Of a DNA stretch of 64,000 bases, positions 56,568 to 64,000 are shown one piece after another. A model generated the notes under the pieces. It ran no database searches and had not been told where the DNA came from. It was given only the letters and a program-made list of their open reading frames with translations. The stretch is from an uncultured Arachnia sp. (GTDB lineage: Bacteria; Actinomycetota; Actinomycetes; Propionibacteriales; Propionibacteriaceae): the NCBI GenBank assembly GCA_947493705.1, contig CANLSH010000015.1, positions 20,666 through 84,665 of the forward strand, in the 5' to 3' direction. Position 1 is the stretch's first letter; every line of letters begins with the position of its first letter. Made by a program: the position numbers and the translations under genes.

Positions 56568-58158
56568 GGGCCTGCACACCGAGGACACGGATACACCCCA
56601 GCGAGCGACGGGGTCACCGAGAACGGCCCACCACAGGTTGAGAGCTTTCCTACCTGTAGTGTTTGCAGGCCTCAGCATGATTGCATGGTGGGCGCTGCAC
56701 CGCTACTGGTTCATGGCGGGGGATGATTACGTGCACGTCGGACAGGGAGGCCACCCCGGCGGACAGTTCACCGCCGCTGACTGGTGGGCAGCACTGGCCA
56801 ACGATTGGACCATGCGCAACGGACGCCTCGCGGACGCAATCGTGCGGCTTGTACTGCGACCCGGGGCCTGGTTCTATCCCCTCTTCGCCCCCATCATGCT
56901 GACTGTGGGCGGCTTGGCGATCGCCTGGGCGACGCAACAAGCGCGACGGGACAACCGAGCACCGTGGGTGTGGGCCGCTGGCCTGTTGCTCCTTCCAGTC
57001 CTGTTCTGGTTCCACCCCGAAATGGCCGGGGACGGAGTGTTCTGGGCCTCCGGTGCCATCAACTATGCACTCCCGCTGTCGATGCTGATCGGTTGCATCG
57101 GCCTCTTGACGCACCTGCTCCGTGGCGGTTCCATCCCGTGGGTCCTGATGCCACTGGTGGTCGCATGGGTGATGCTGACCGATGCCATCCAGGAAATGAG
57201 TTCGCTCGCCCTCTTCTTCGTGACGGTGGCAGTCCTCGTCACACAGTGGCGGCGCATGACCGTACAGCTGTGGACCCTGTGCGGCGCCGCGCTGAGTGCT
57301 TTCGTCGTCCACATGTCAGCGCCAGGGCTCTGGAAGCGCGCCGGCATCATCGCCGACGCAGCTCCTGGCTCCACAGTGGAACGATTGGCGCTCGCGATCA
57401 CCACGTCATCGACGATCCTGTGGCAACGGACATCGCTGTTGTGGCTCGCCATCATGGTCATCTTCGTGGCGGTTGCCCTCTGGCCGGGACGCCACACACG
57501 TGGGGATCGCGTGGCAGCGTGGATCGCAGCGGCAGCCGGAGCTGCCTTCGGACTTGCCTCCATGGCGTACCGCACCAGGTTCGTGGCCGGCAGGATCGCT
57601 GAGAACGGGATGCCCGTGAACATGGTGCCCCACACGTGGTTGGTGGTGGTGACGCTGTCCTTCGCCGCCATCGCGATCGCGGTGGGACTCCACCGGCTGC
57701 GTCGCTACTGGGGAGTCGTGCCCCTGCTGGCGTGGGCGGCCTACATCGGCAACTGCGGATTCGTCTTCGCCACCGGCATCGTCGGAACACGGGCGCACTT
57801 TCCACCAGCGGTGCTGCTGGCGCTCGTCGTCCTGGCAATGGGCGCCGCCATCGCCGAGCGCAGGATGGAGTGGGACCGGGCGGCGGCCGCGCTGGTGGTG
57901 GCCGGACTGCTCATTCCTGCGGTCGGCTGGTTCGACCAAACACGCGTGCACCTGTGGCGCAATTGGAGCGTCGTTGATGCACAGATCGTGACTCCACTTG
58001 AACAGGCAACCGGAAGCGACGACGGTGAAGTAGTTCTTCCCGCCACGCTGCCGTATCCCGAGTTGACCTACTTGCGTGCCTTCGAGCTACCCAGTCACGA
58101 GAAGTGGCTGAAGTCCTACTACGACATTGGTGACGGCGTCACGCTGACGAATCCGTAG
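56557..58158 (+). CDS. Polytopic membrane protein, DUF6056/GT-C-like
   Basis: 533 residues with about ten to twelve hydrophobic helices. The first loop has MAGDDYVHVGQ then WTMRNGRLADAIV, a layout seen in GT-C glycosyltransferases and DUF6056 proteins, with an Asp pair as the possible catalytic site. Loops carry HPEMAGDGVFWASGAINY and GTRAHFPPAVLLALVV. It might add a side-chain sugar outside the membrane from a lipid-linked donor supplied by the GtrB-like protein at 58576. ATG 56557 overlaps the wbpB stop. Its end overlaps the convergent gtrA gene by 20 bp. Confidence 0.72.
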   Translation: MKAEGLHTEDTDTPQRATGSPRTAHHRLRAFLPVVFAGLSMIAWWALHRYWFMAGDDYVHVGQGGHPGGQFTAADWWAALANDWTMRNGRLADAIVRLVLRPGAWFYPLFAPIMLTVGGLAIAWATQQARRDNRAPWVWAAGLLLLPVLFWFHPEMAGDGVFWASGAINYALPLSMLIGCIGLLTHLLRGGSIPWVLMPLVVAWVMLTDAIQEMSSLALFFVTVAVLVTQWRRMTVQLWTLCGAALSAFVVHMSAPGLWKRAGIIADAAPGSTVERLALAITTSSTILWQRTSLLWLAIMVIFVAVALWPGRHTRGDRVAAWIAAAAGAAFGLASMAYRTRFVAGRIAENGMPVNMVPHTWLVVVTLSFAAIAIAVGLHRLRRYWGVVPLLAWAAYIGNCGFVFATGIVGTRAHFPPAVLLALVVLAMGAAIAERRMEWDRAAAALVVAGLLIPAVGWFDQTRVHLWRNWSVVDAQIVTPLEQATGSDDGEVVLPATLPYPELTYLRAFELPSHEKWLKSYYDIGDGVTLTNP

Positions 58159-58576
58159 CGTCACGCTGAGCTGGGAATTCTCTGCTGTCGTCGAATACCG
58201 CTGGACTCCGGTCGTGGAGAATGAAAGCGGTGATCACGAACGTGAACGGGATTGCGGCGATCCCCATGACCAGGGTGGCATAGCGCTCGTCCCAGCCCAG
58301 CCCGGACACCAGCGCCACCGACCCCACGCTCGTCAGCAGCAGGTTGACGAGCGACGACGCGGGAAAGGCCAGGAATTTTTTCATGGTTGGTCGTACCTTG
58401 AAGGTGAACCAGCAGTTCACAAAGAACGAGAACACCACGGAGACGGCCCACGCCAGGACATGCGCCGCGAGGTACGGCAGCAACAACAACAGCAGCCGGT
58501 AGCACCCGTAGTACACAGCAGTGTTGGCCAGCCCTGTGAGGCCGAAGCGGATGAGTTGGTGGAAACGCGTCCGCAT
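58139..58576 (-). CDS. GtrA-family membrane protein
   Basis: 145 residues, four membrane segments; the N-terminus LIRFGLTGLANTAVYYGCY and FFVNCWFTFKVRP are standard for GtrA. GtrA proteins are thought to help flip or handle undecaprenyl-linked sugar. The gene overlaps the transferase at 58576 by one base (TGATG), so the pair is co-translated and resembles GtrA/GtrB sets. With the polytopic protein at 56557 it would make the three-part side-chain glycosylation system. Confidence 0.85.
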   Translation of the reverse strand: MRTRFHQLIRFGLTGLANTAVYYGCYRLLLLLLPYLAAHVLAWAVSVVFSFFVNCWFTFKVRPTMKKFLAFPASSLVNLLLTSVGSVALVSGLGWDERYATLVMGIAAIPFTFVITAFILHDRSPAVFDDSREFPAQRDATDSSA

Positions 58577-59610
58577 CAGTCTGCGGGACCATGCGTCGCC
58601 GACGGCTGCGCCTCAGATGTCACGGAGCGGGGGGAGGGGAGGGCCGCTGCCTGTTCGTCGGACAGGATCTTCCTGTGCTGGGTGTCGTCGGCGATGATGT
58701 AGGCAGGACGACGCTTGACCTCGGTGTGGATGCGGCCCACATACTCGCCCATCAGGCCCAGCACCACCAACTGAATTCCACCGAACAACACGATGGTGCC
58801 GATCGTCGTGAGGTAGCCCGCAGCCTCGACGCCGTAGAGAAGCCAGCGCCCGAACAGCCACAGCAGGTACAAGAAGCTGATAAGTACGGTCGTGATGCCA
58901 AGGTGGACCCCGAGCCGCAGCAATCGGGCATTGAACGCGATGACTCCATCAATGCCGTAGTTCACCAGGCCGTAGAGCCCCCATGAGGACTTCCCCTGCC
59001 CCCGGATGACGTTGGTGTAGTCCACCACCGCGCGCGGGAAGCCGATCCACGCGAAGAGACCTTTGGAGAATCGGTTGGTTTCCGTCAACTGGAGAAGTGC
59101 GGTGAGCGCCCGTCGGGAGATCAGCCGAAAGTCACCGACTCCGTCCTCGAGGGGGACATCTATCAGCGACCTGACTGTGCGGTAGTAGAGCTTCGAGAGC
59201 TGGGTTCTGAGCCATGGGTCACCTGAGCGTGTGCGGCGTGCGACCACCTGATCCACACCCAGGTCATGCATCGTGTGCAGCATCTCGGGGAGCAGGCTGG
59301 GGGGATGCTGCAGATCGGCGTCCATGACCACCACGGCGTCGCCCTCAGCCGCTCGCAGACCGGCCAGCATCGCTGCTTCCTTCCCGAAGTTGCGCGAAAG
59401 GTTGATGCCCCGCACCCGTTGCTCCGATGACGTGGCTTCCTCGATGCGCTGCCAGGTGGCATCGGTGCTGCCATCGTTGACGAGAATGAGTTCCCACACA
59501 ACGTCGAGTCCTGCGAGTGACTCACCCACAGCGGACACCAGCGAAGTGACGTTGCTCTCCTCGTTGTGGCAAGGGCAGACGACCGAGAGGTGTCGCGTCG
59601 AGCTCGTCAT
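58576..59610 (-). CDS. Undecaprenyl-phosphate glycosyltransferase, GT2 (GtrB-like)
   Basis: 344 residues. GT2 domain with VVCPCHNEESNV, VNDGSTDATW, DADLQHPPSLLPEM (the DxD metal site) and RNFGKEAAMLAGLRAAEGD. Two C-terminal membrane helices and GLMGEYVGRIHTEVKRRP match GtrB/ArnC-type enzymes that load one sugar onto undecaprenyl phosphate. ATG 59610 is chosen from the family start; a longer frame to 59661 adds unconserved residues. It is in an operon with gtrA, divergent from the dehydrogenase at 59864. Confidence 0.9.
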   Translation of the reverse strand: MTSSTRHLSVVCPCHNEESNVTSLVSAVGESLAGLDVVWELILVNDGSTDATWQRIEEATSSEQRVRGINLSRNFGKEAAMLAGLRAAEGDAVVVMDADLQHPPSLLPEMLHTMHDLGVDQVVARRTRSGDPWLRTQLSKLYYRTVRSLIDVPLEDGVGDFRLISRRALTALLQLTETNRFSKGLFAWIGFPRAVVDYTNVIRGQGKSSWGLYGLVNYGIDGVIAFNARLLRLGVHLGITTVLISFLYLLWLFGRWLLYGVEAAGYLTTIGTIVLFGGIQLVVLGLMGEYVGRIHTEVKRRPAYIIADDTQHRKILSDEQAAALPSPRSVTSEAQPSATHGPAD

Positions 59611-59863
59611 ATCGGGCGCTTTCTTCGGGGCTGCAGACGCAATGCTAACCCAGCCGTCCACGGGCGATGGCGGTGAGCTGCCCGCTCACCCTGGGATGAC
59701 ACCGTAGGCCACCACCCACCGCAACGCAGACTGACGGGACAGGACAGAAGGTCAACAGTTTGGTTCCTCAGGTGCGGCGGCTGGGGGTCCAGAGTGCTGG
59801 ACGCGGTAGACTGCGCGAGGCTTGTCTTGGCCCACCCCCCAGTTTCTCACGAGGAGTCAGCTC

Positions 59864-61156
59864 TTGAAGATCACCGTTGTTGCGCTTGGGAAGATCGGTT
59901 TGCCGTTGGCTGTGCAGTTTGCTGATGCGGGTCATGAGGTGGTGGGGGCTGATGTGAATGCGGCCACTGTGGAGTTGGTGAATGCTGGTGTGGAGCCGTT
60001 CCCGGGTGAGGCTGATTTGCAGGTAAAGCTGTCGGCTGCTGTGGCGGCTGGCTCGTTGCGGGCCACCACTGATACCACCGCTGCTGTCGCTGAATCTGAT
60101 GCTGTGGTGGTGGTGGTGCCATTGTTTGTGTCCGCCGATGGTGTTCCGGAGTTCGGGTGGATGGATGATGCCACGTCTGCGATCGGGGCGGGGTTGAGGC
60201 CGGGGACGTTGGTCAGTTATGAGACGACGTTGCCGGTGGGTACTACCCGGAATCGGTGGAAGCCGATGTTGGAGGAGCGCTCTGGTTTGGTGGAGGGCAC
60301 TGATTTTCATCTGGTGTTTTCGCCGGAGCGTGTTTTGACGGGGCGGGTGTTTGAGGATTTGCGGAAGTATCCGAAACTGATCGGTGGCTTGTCGGAGGCT
60401 GGGGCGGCGCGTGGTGTGGAGTTTTATGAGGCGGTGTTGAGTTTCGATGACCGTCCGGATCTGGCGCGGGGCAATGGTGTGTGGGATCTCGGTACTGCTG
60501 AGGCGGCGGAGATGGCGAAGTTGGCGGAGACCACGTATCGGGATGTCAACATTGGTCTTGCGAATCAGTTCGCGCGTTTTGCTGGTGCGAACGGTATTGA
60601 TGTGTATCAGGTGATTGAGGCGTCGAACTCTCAGCCGTACAGCCATATTCATCGGCCGGGTATCGCGGTGGGTGGGCATTGTATTCCGATTTATCCGCGG
60701 CTGTATTTGTGGACTGATCCGGGTGCGAGTGTGGTGGAGGCGGCCCGTGAGGCGAATGCGGCGATGCCAGCTCATGCCGTTGATCTCGCGGAGACCGCAG
60801 CTGGGACGCTGGAGGGTAAGAGGGTGGCGGTGTTGGGGGCGTCGTATCGTGGGGGTGTGAAGGAGACCGCCTTTTCTGGTGTGTTCCCCGTGGTGGCGGC
60901 GCTGCAGGCCAGGGATGCGCATGTGGCGGTGCATGATCCGTTGTATTCCGATGATGAGTTGGTTGGTTTGGGTTTCACGCCGTATCACTTGGGTGAAGAA
61001 GTCGATGTGGTCATCGTTCACACCGATCATGCCGCGTACCGGGGTTTGGAGCCTTCTGATGTGCCGGGTGTGGCTGTGATCGTCGATGGCCGCCGGTCCC
61101 TGGATGCGGACGCCTTCACCGGAACCACGTTCGTCGTCATCGGCAAGGGAGACTGA
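59864..61156 (+). CDS. wbpA: UDP-N-acetylglucosamine 6-dehydrogenase (WbpA-like)
   Basis: 430 residues. VVALGKIGLPLAVQFADAG, ETTLPVGTTRNRW, FSPERVLTGRVFEDL, the catalytic cysteine in AVGGHCIPIYPRLY and LGASYRGGVKETAFSGV are visible. It would start the diacetamido-uronate route from UDP-GlcNAc. TTG 59864 has AGGAG seven bases upstream and starts at the Rossmann strand; an upstream ATG at 59822 adds 14 unlikely residues. It shares the T/G-ending codon style of wbpE/wbpB until about 61085, then switches to C-ending codons. Confidence 0.88.
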   Translation: MKITVVALGKIGLPLAVQFADAGHEVVGADVNAATVELVNAGVEPFPGEADLQVKLSAAVAAGSLRATTDTTAAVAESDAVVVVVPLFVSADGVPEFGWMDDATSAIGAGLRPGTLVSYETTLPVGTTRNRWKPMLEERSGLVEGTDFHLVFSPERVLTGRVFEDLRKYPKLIGGLSEAGAARGVEFYEAVLSFDDRPDLARGNGVWDLGTAEAAEMAKLAETTYRDVNIGLANQFARFAGANGIDVYQVIEASNSQPYSHIHRPGIAVGGHCIPIYPRLYLWTDPGASVVEAAREANAAMPAHAVDLAETAAGTLEGKRVAVLGASYRGGVKETAFSGVFPVVAALQARDAHVAVHDPLYSDDELVGLGFTPYHLGEEVDVVIVHTDHAAYRGLEPSDVPGVAVIVDGRRSLDADAFTGTTFVVIGKGD

Positions 61157-61160
61157 GACG

Positions 61161-62639
61161 GTGCAGAAGCCGCCACGGGTGGTGCTGTTCAGGCATGCTC
61201 CCATCGACATTGATTCACGTGTCAAGAAGTTCGCCACCACGCTTTCCCGGGCCGGATACGAACCGATCGTCATCTCGCTGGAACCCGTCGGAGGAATTGC
61301 GGGGGAGTACAGGCTCGGCGAGGACATCCGCGTCATCCGGGTGCCCATCATCCGCGCGCCGCGCGAAGGCGCTGACACCAGCAGGGTCAACAACCTTGAA
61401 GCGCGACGCACCCAGCACCGTAGGCGTGCTGTGTACCGGACACGCATCACGGGTGCCAACACCTCGTCGGCCAAGGCACTCCTGCAGTGGGTCAGAAGCA
61501 CCGCCAAGGTTGCCTACCTCAAGGCGGAGGACGGGGTGTCAGACGTCGCTTTCCGAGCCCAGCAGGCCCGGGACAAACGCGCTGGTCAGAAGGATCCGTT
61601 CGTACTGGCCGGTGTTGACCGTGGCCTGCCCGTGGTCGCCGATGTCGCACACACCCTGACCGGCCTACTGGTTGAGCTGCAACCCGACGTGCTGCACGCC
61701 CATCACCCCCAAGCCCTCCTCGCTACCCGCGACGCCCTCCGGATCCTGCGGGGCCAGGGGCGCGAGGTGAAGTTCTTCTACGACGCGCGTGAGAACTTCG
61801 CGGGCATTCCCGAACTGGAGAAGGGGCTGCAAGCAGGCCATGAGGCGCTCCTTGCCTGCGAGCGCGCCATGATCGGCGAGGCCGATGTGGTCTCCACGGT
61901 CTCGGAACCGATCGCAGACGTTTTGTTGAAGAACAACTCCCTTGCCGCGCGCCCCGAGGTGCTGCTGAACATGCCCCCACTGTCCACCCTCGCCGGCCCC
62001 AGTACGGTGCGGGAAGTGGCCGGACTCGGCAGCGAGGTCCGCATCGCTTTGTACTCCGGCACGATGAGCTGGGCACGCGGGATCGAGACCATCATCAAGG
62101 GAATCGCGTACATGCCGGATGACGTACACCTCGTCATCGTCTCAGTGCCGCTGCCGCACCCCATGATTCCGAAACTCGAGGCGCTGGCCGGGGAACACGG
62201 CGTGGCGGATCGGCTTCATTTTGTCGGCCCAGTGAGCCAGGACCAGCTACTGCACTACCTGTCCGGCGCCGACGTCGCGATCCATCCGCTGCCCGGCGGC
62301 TCACCCAACCATGATGCCGCTATGCCCAACAAACTGTTTGAGTACCTGCACGCCGGGCTGCCCCTGGTGGTCTCCGACGCCCGACTCATGGCCGAGTTTG
62401 TGACCACCAACCAAGTGGGGCGCGTCTTCACCTCTGAGGACCCGCAGTCCTTTGGCAAGCAGGTGGGTGCCACTCTTGCCGATCCGCCTCTGGATCGGGT
62501 TCGCGATGTGGCGGCCACGTACTCGTGGCAGGGCCAGGAAGAGGCCATCATCTCGTTGTACAACCAGATCACCGGGTTCGACGGAACCCTGCCGGGCGAC
62601 GACGTCGCCTTCGGATCGCTGGAAGTAGCGCCCGCCTGA
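61161..62639 (+). CDS. Glycosyltransferase, GT4-like
   Basis: 492 residues, GT-B. PRVVLFRHAPIDIDSRVKKF at the start, FYDARENFAGIPELEKGLQ, VSEPIADVLLKNNSLA, YSGTMSWARGIETIIKGI and the donor block AAMPNKLFEYLHAGLPLVVSD. It is related to the first half of the 44674 protein (shared YDARE and EPIAD blocks). Lying between the WbpA- and WbpI-like genes, it may transfer the diacetamido-uronic acid. GTG 61161 is 4 bp past the previous stop, with purine-rich GGGAGACTGAG upstream. Confidence 0.88.
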   Translation: MQKPPRVVLFRHAPIDIDSRVKKFATTLSRAGYEPIVISLEPVGGIAGEYRLGEDIRVIRVPIIRAPREGADTSRVNNLEARRTQHRRRAVYRTRITGANTSSAKALLQWVRSTAKVAYLKAEDGVSDVAFRAQQARDKRAGQKDPFVLAGVDRGLPVVADVAHTLTGLLVELQPDVLHAHHPQALLATRDALRILRGQGREVKFFYDARENFAGIPELEKGLQAGHEALLACERAMIGEADVVSTVSEPIADVLLKNNSLAARPEVLLNMPPLSTLAGPSTVREVAGLGSEVRIALYSGTMSWARGIETIIKGIAYMPDDVHLVIVSVPLPHPMIPKLEALAGEHGVADRLHFVGPVSQDQLLHYLSGADVAIHPLPGGSPNHDAAMPNKLFEYLHAGLPLVVSDARLMAEFVTTNQVGRVFTSEDPQSFGKQVGATLADPPLDRVRDVAATYSWQGQEEAIISLYNQITGFDGTLPGDDVAFGSLEVAPA

Positions 62640-62704
62640 CCTGACAGTGATCGTGGCCGCGGCCGGGCCGTCATCGCTGAGTGGCTGTGGTTGACTTGGT
62701 GACT

Positions 62705-63769
62705 GTGAAGATCATGAGCGTCGTCGGTGCCCGCCCCCAGTTCGTGAAACTGGGCCCCATTGCTAAAGCGTGCCGGGCTCGCGGTGATGTGGAGCACGTC
62801 ATCGTGCACACCGGGCAGCATTACGATCCCCTGCTTTCAGACGTGTTCTTCCGGGATCTGGACATTCCAGTGCCCGATGCCCACCTCGGCGTCGGATCCG
62901 GCACCCACGGCCGACAGACAGGTGCCATGCTGGCGGCGATGGACGGGGTCCTGGAGGATCATCAGCCCGATTGGGTGCTGGCCTACGGTGACACCAACTC
63001 AACAGCGGCCGCCGCCATGGCAGCAGTGAAGACACACGTGAAGTTGGCCCACCTCGAAGCAGGGCTGCGCTCATTCAACCGGCGCATGCCCGAAGAGCAC
63101 AACCGCATCATCACCGACCATCTCGCTGATCTGCTGCTGGCCCCCACTGAGGTGGCCGTCCAGCACCTCGCGGCCGAAGGTCTGGCCAAGCGCACCAGAC
63201 AGGTGGGCGACGTGATGACCGACGTGTGCCTGGCCACCCGGGATGCCGTCGCAGACCAAGCGGTGCAGGTACCCGCGGAAGTGAATCCGGATGCACCGTT
63301 CGTCCTTGCCACCATCCACCGGGCAGACAACACCGACGACCCAGTGAGGCTGCGGCAGATCCTGGAGTCCCTGACGGCGGTTCCGGTCCCTGTAGTGCTG
63401 CTCGCCCATCCTCGTCTGGTGGCAGTGGCACGCAGCCATGGCCTGGACCTGAGCGCGGGAAGCCTGGTGGCCAGTGAGCCCCTGGCCTACCCGCAGATGG
63501 TGCGCGCCGTGATGGCAGCTTCGGGCGTCGTCACCGATTCCGGTGGCCTGCAGAAGGAGGCGTTCCTGTTGGACACCCCCTGCACCACGCTCAGGACTGA
63601 AACCGAGTGGACCGAGACTCTGGACAACGGCTGGAACATTCTGGTCCCGGGACTGAACCAGCTCACCGATGTGGCTGTTCGTGCCCGCCCCACCGGTGAG
63701 AAGGGCCAGCCCTACGGCGACGGCAAAGCCTCAGAGCGGGTCATACAGGCCATCTTCGACCACTCGTAG
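62705..63769 (+). CDS. wbpI: UDP-N-acetylhexosamine(uronate) 2-epimerase, WbpI-like
   Basis: 354 residues, the second non-hydrolysing 2-epimerase in the window. SVVGARPQFVKLGPI, HTGQHYDPLLSDVFF, YGDTNSTAAAAMAAV, HLEAGLRSFNRRMPEEHNR, TIHRADNTDD and TDSGGLQKEAFLL are clear. The H-G-R-Q-T-G-A-M and RADNTDD forms resemble WbpI/MnaA-like enzymes using a uronate substrate, so it probably makes the mannuronate epimer of the diacetamido sugar. GTG 62705 is my start choice; GTG 62699 and 62681 are in frame and cannot be excluded. Confidence 0.88.
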   Translation: MKIMSVVGARPQFVKLGPIAKACRARGDVEHVIVHTGQHYDPLLSDVFFRDLDIPVPDAHLGVGSGTHGRQTGAMLAAMDGVLEDHQPDWVLAYGDTNSTAAAAMAAVKTHVKLAHLEAGLRSFNRRMPEEHNRIITDHLADLLLAPTEVAVQHLAAEGLAKRTRQVGDVMTDVCLATRDAVADQAVQVPAEVNPDAPFVLATIHRADNTDDPVRLRQILESLTAVPVPVVLLAHPRLVAVARSHGLDLSAGSLVASEPLAYPQMVRAVMAASGVVTDSGGLQKEAFLLDTPCTTLRTETEWTETLDNGWNILVPGLNQLTDVAVRARPTGEKGQPYGDGKASERVIQAIFDHS

Positions 63770-63831
63770 TGACCCAGCTGTTCCTCAACGCCCTCATTCG
63801 GTGGCCGAGCGTTACCCGACCGAGTTCCCCG

Positions 63832-63868
63832 GTCGTCGATAGCGAGTGTCTGCGGTGCAATCTCGACA
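63832..63868. repeat. Degenerate copy of the REP-like repeat
   Basis: GTCGTCGATAGCGAGTGTC ... ATCTCGAC is a decayed version of the intact element at 63941. Both copies are preceded by CCGGTCGTCGA, about 104 bp apart, which suggests tandem duplication. Confidence 0.5.
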
Positions 63869-63940
63869 GGGCCGTGGCGGCCTACTCGATCTCGATCTGC
63901 GGTGTAAGGGGGTCGTTGGTCATCGTCTTTTTCCGGTCGT

Positions 63941-64000
63941 CGAGTAGCGAGCGTCAGCGAGTGTGTCGAGACGTCGTGGGGTGTGAGGGATCTCGACACG
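63941..64000. repeat. REP-like palindromic repeat at the right end of the window
   Basis: CGAGTAGCGAGCG followed by TGTGTCGAGAC (63941-63972) and the complementary TCTCGACACG at the window's end. It is the same family as the repeat at 20498-20592 and again lies just past a 2-epimerase gene. It probably continues beyond the window. Confidence 0.65.

Noticed and set aside
59768..61507. 579-codon leftward open frame opposite the WbpA-like gene
   Set aside because: Same reason: composition is a mirror of T/G-ending codons; no domain is visible.

Overview
This is a high-GC chromosomal segment from an actinomycete. The presence of a WhiB protein, C/G-ending codons, leaderless-type promoters and GTG/TTG starts all point to Actinomycetota. 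A member of the Propionibacteriaceae or a close relative is my best guess, but this is inference and no rRNA is present to confirm it. I see no tRNA, rRNA, CRISPR array, insertion sequence or integrase.

Layout. Positions 1-19122 are mostly housekeeping. They hold a secreted 5'-nucleotidase with an unusual C-terminal module, a 2-oxoacid dehydrogenase operon (E1 alpha, E1 beta, E2), alanine racemase, an EcsC-like protein, Aat, an Fpg/Nei DNA glycosylase, prephenate dehydratase, a Na+/H+ antiporter-family transporter, a PAP2-diacylglycerol kinase fusion, seryl-tRNA synthetase, a HAD phosphatase, a WhiB protein with an extra helix-turn-helix, an aldo/keto reductase and a ferritin. From 19214 to 63769 the window is essentially one very large cell-surface glycan locus, interrupted only by argG. 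Palindromic REP-like repeats sit just past a UDP-GlcNAc 2-epimerase-type gene at each end (20498-20592 and 63832-64000).

How the glycan genes fit together. WecB (19214) and WecC (38448) should supply UDP-ManNAcA. WbpD, WbpE and WbpB (53886-56567), a WbpA-like dehydrogenase (59864) and a WbpI-like epimerase (62705) together would supply a diacetamido-mannuronic acid nucleotide sugar. A third sugar dehydrogenase lies at 24773. At least ten glycosyltransferase genes follow, several of them multidomain (the largest is 1410 residues and membrane anchored). Export would use the Wzm/Wzt ABC transporter (48384-50097). Modification is suggested by an acyltransferase with an SGNH-like domain (31457), a membrane-tethered methyltransferase (30267), a GtrA/GtrB/polytopic membrane protein set (56557-59610), and a secreted D-glucuronyl C5-epimerase-like enzyme (51305). 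The epimerase would act outside the cell, turning one uronic acid epimer into the other within the polymer.

Most notable observations: a 134-residue cysteine-paired module shared between the secreted nucleotidase and the secreted C5-epimerase, 50 kb apart; a probable beta-sandwich inserted inside the C5-epimerase fold; a -1 frameshift near 21780 in a two-domain glycosyltransferase, whose corrected stop forms an exact ATGA overlap with the next gene; a probable CTG start codon at 50094; the same glycosyltransferase modules recurring in a different order in two giant proteins; a recurring two-helix membrane hairpin plus coiled coil; sharp codon-usage switches inside genes of the diacetamido-uronate pathway; and two promoters of identical geometry (pheA, serS) that predict leaderless mRNAs.
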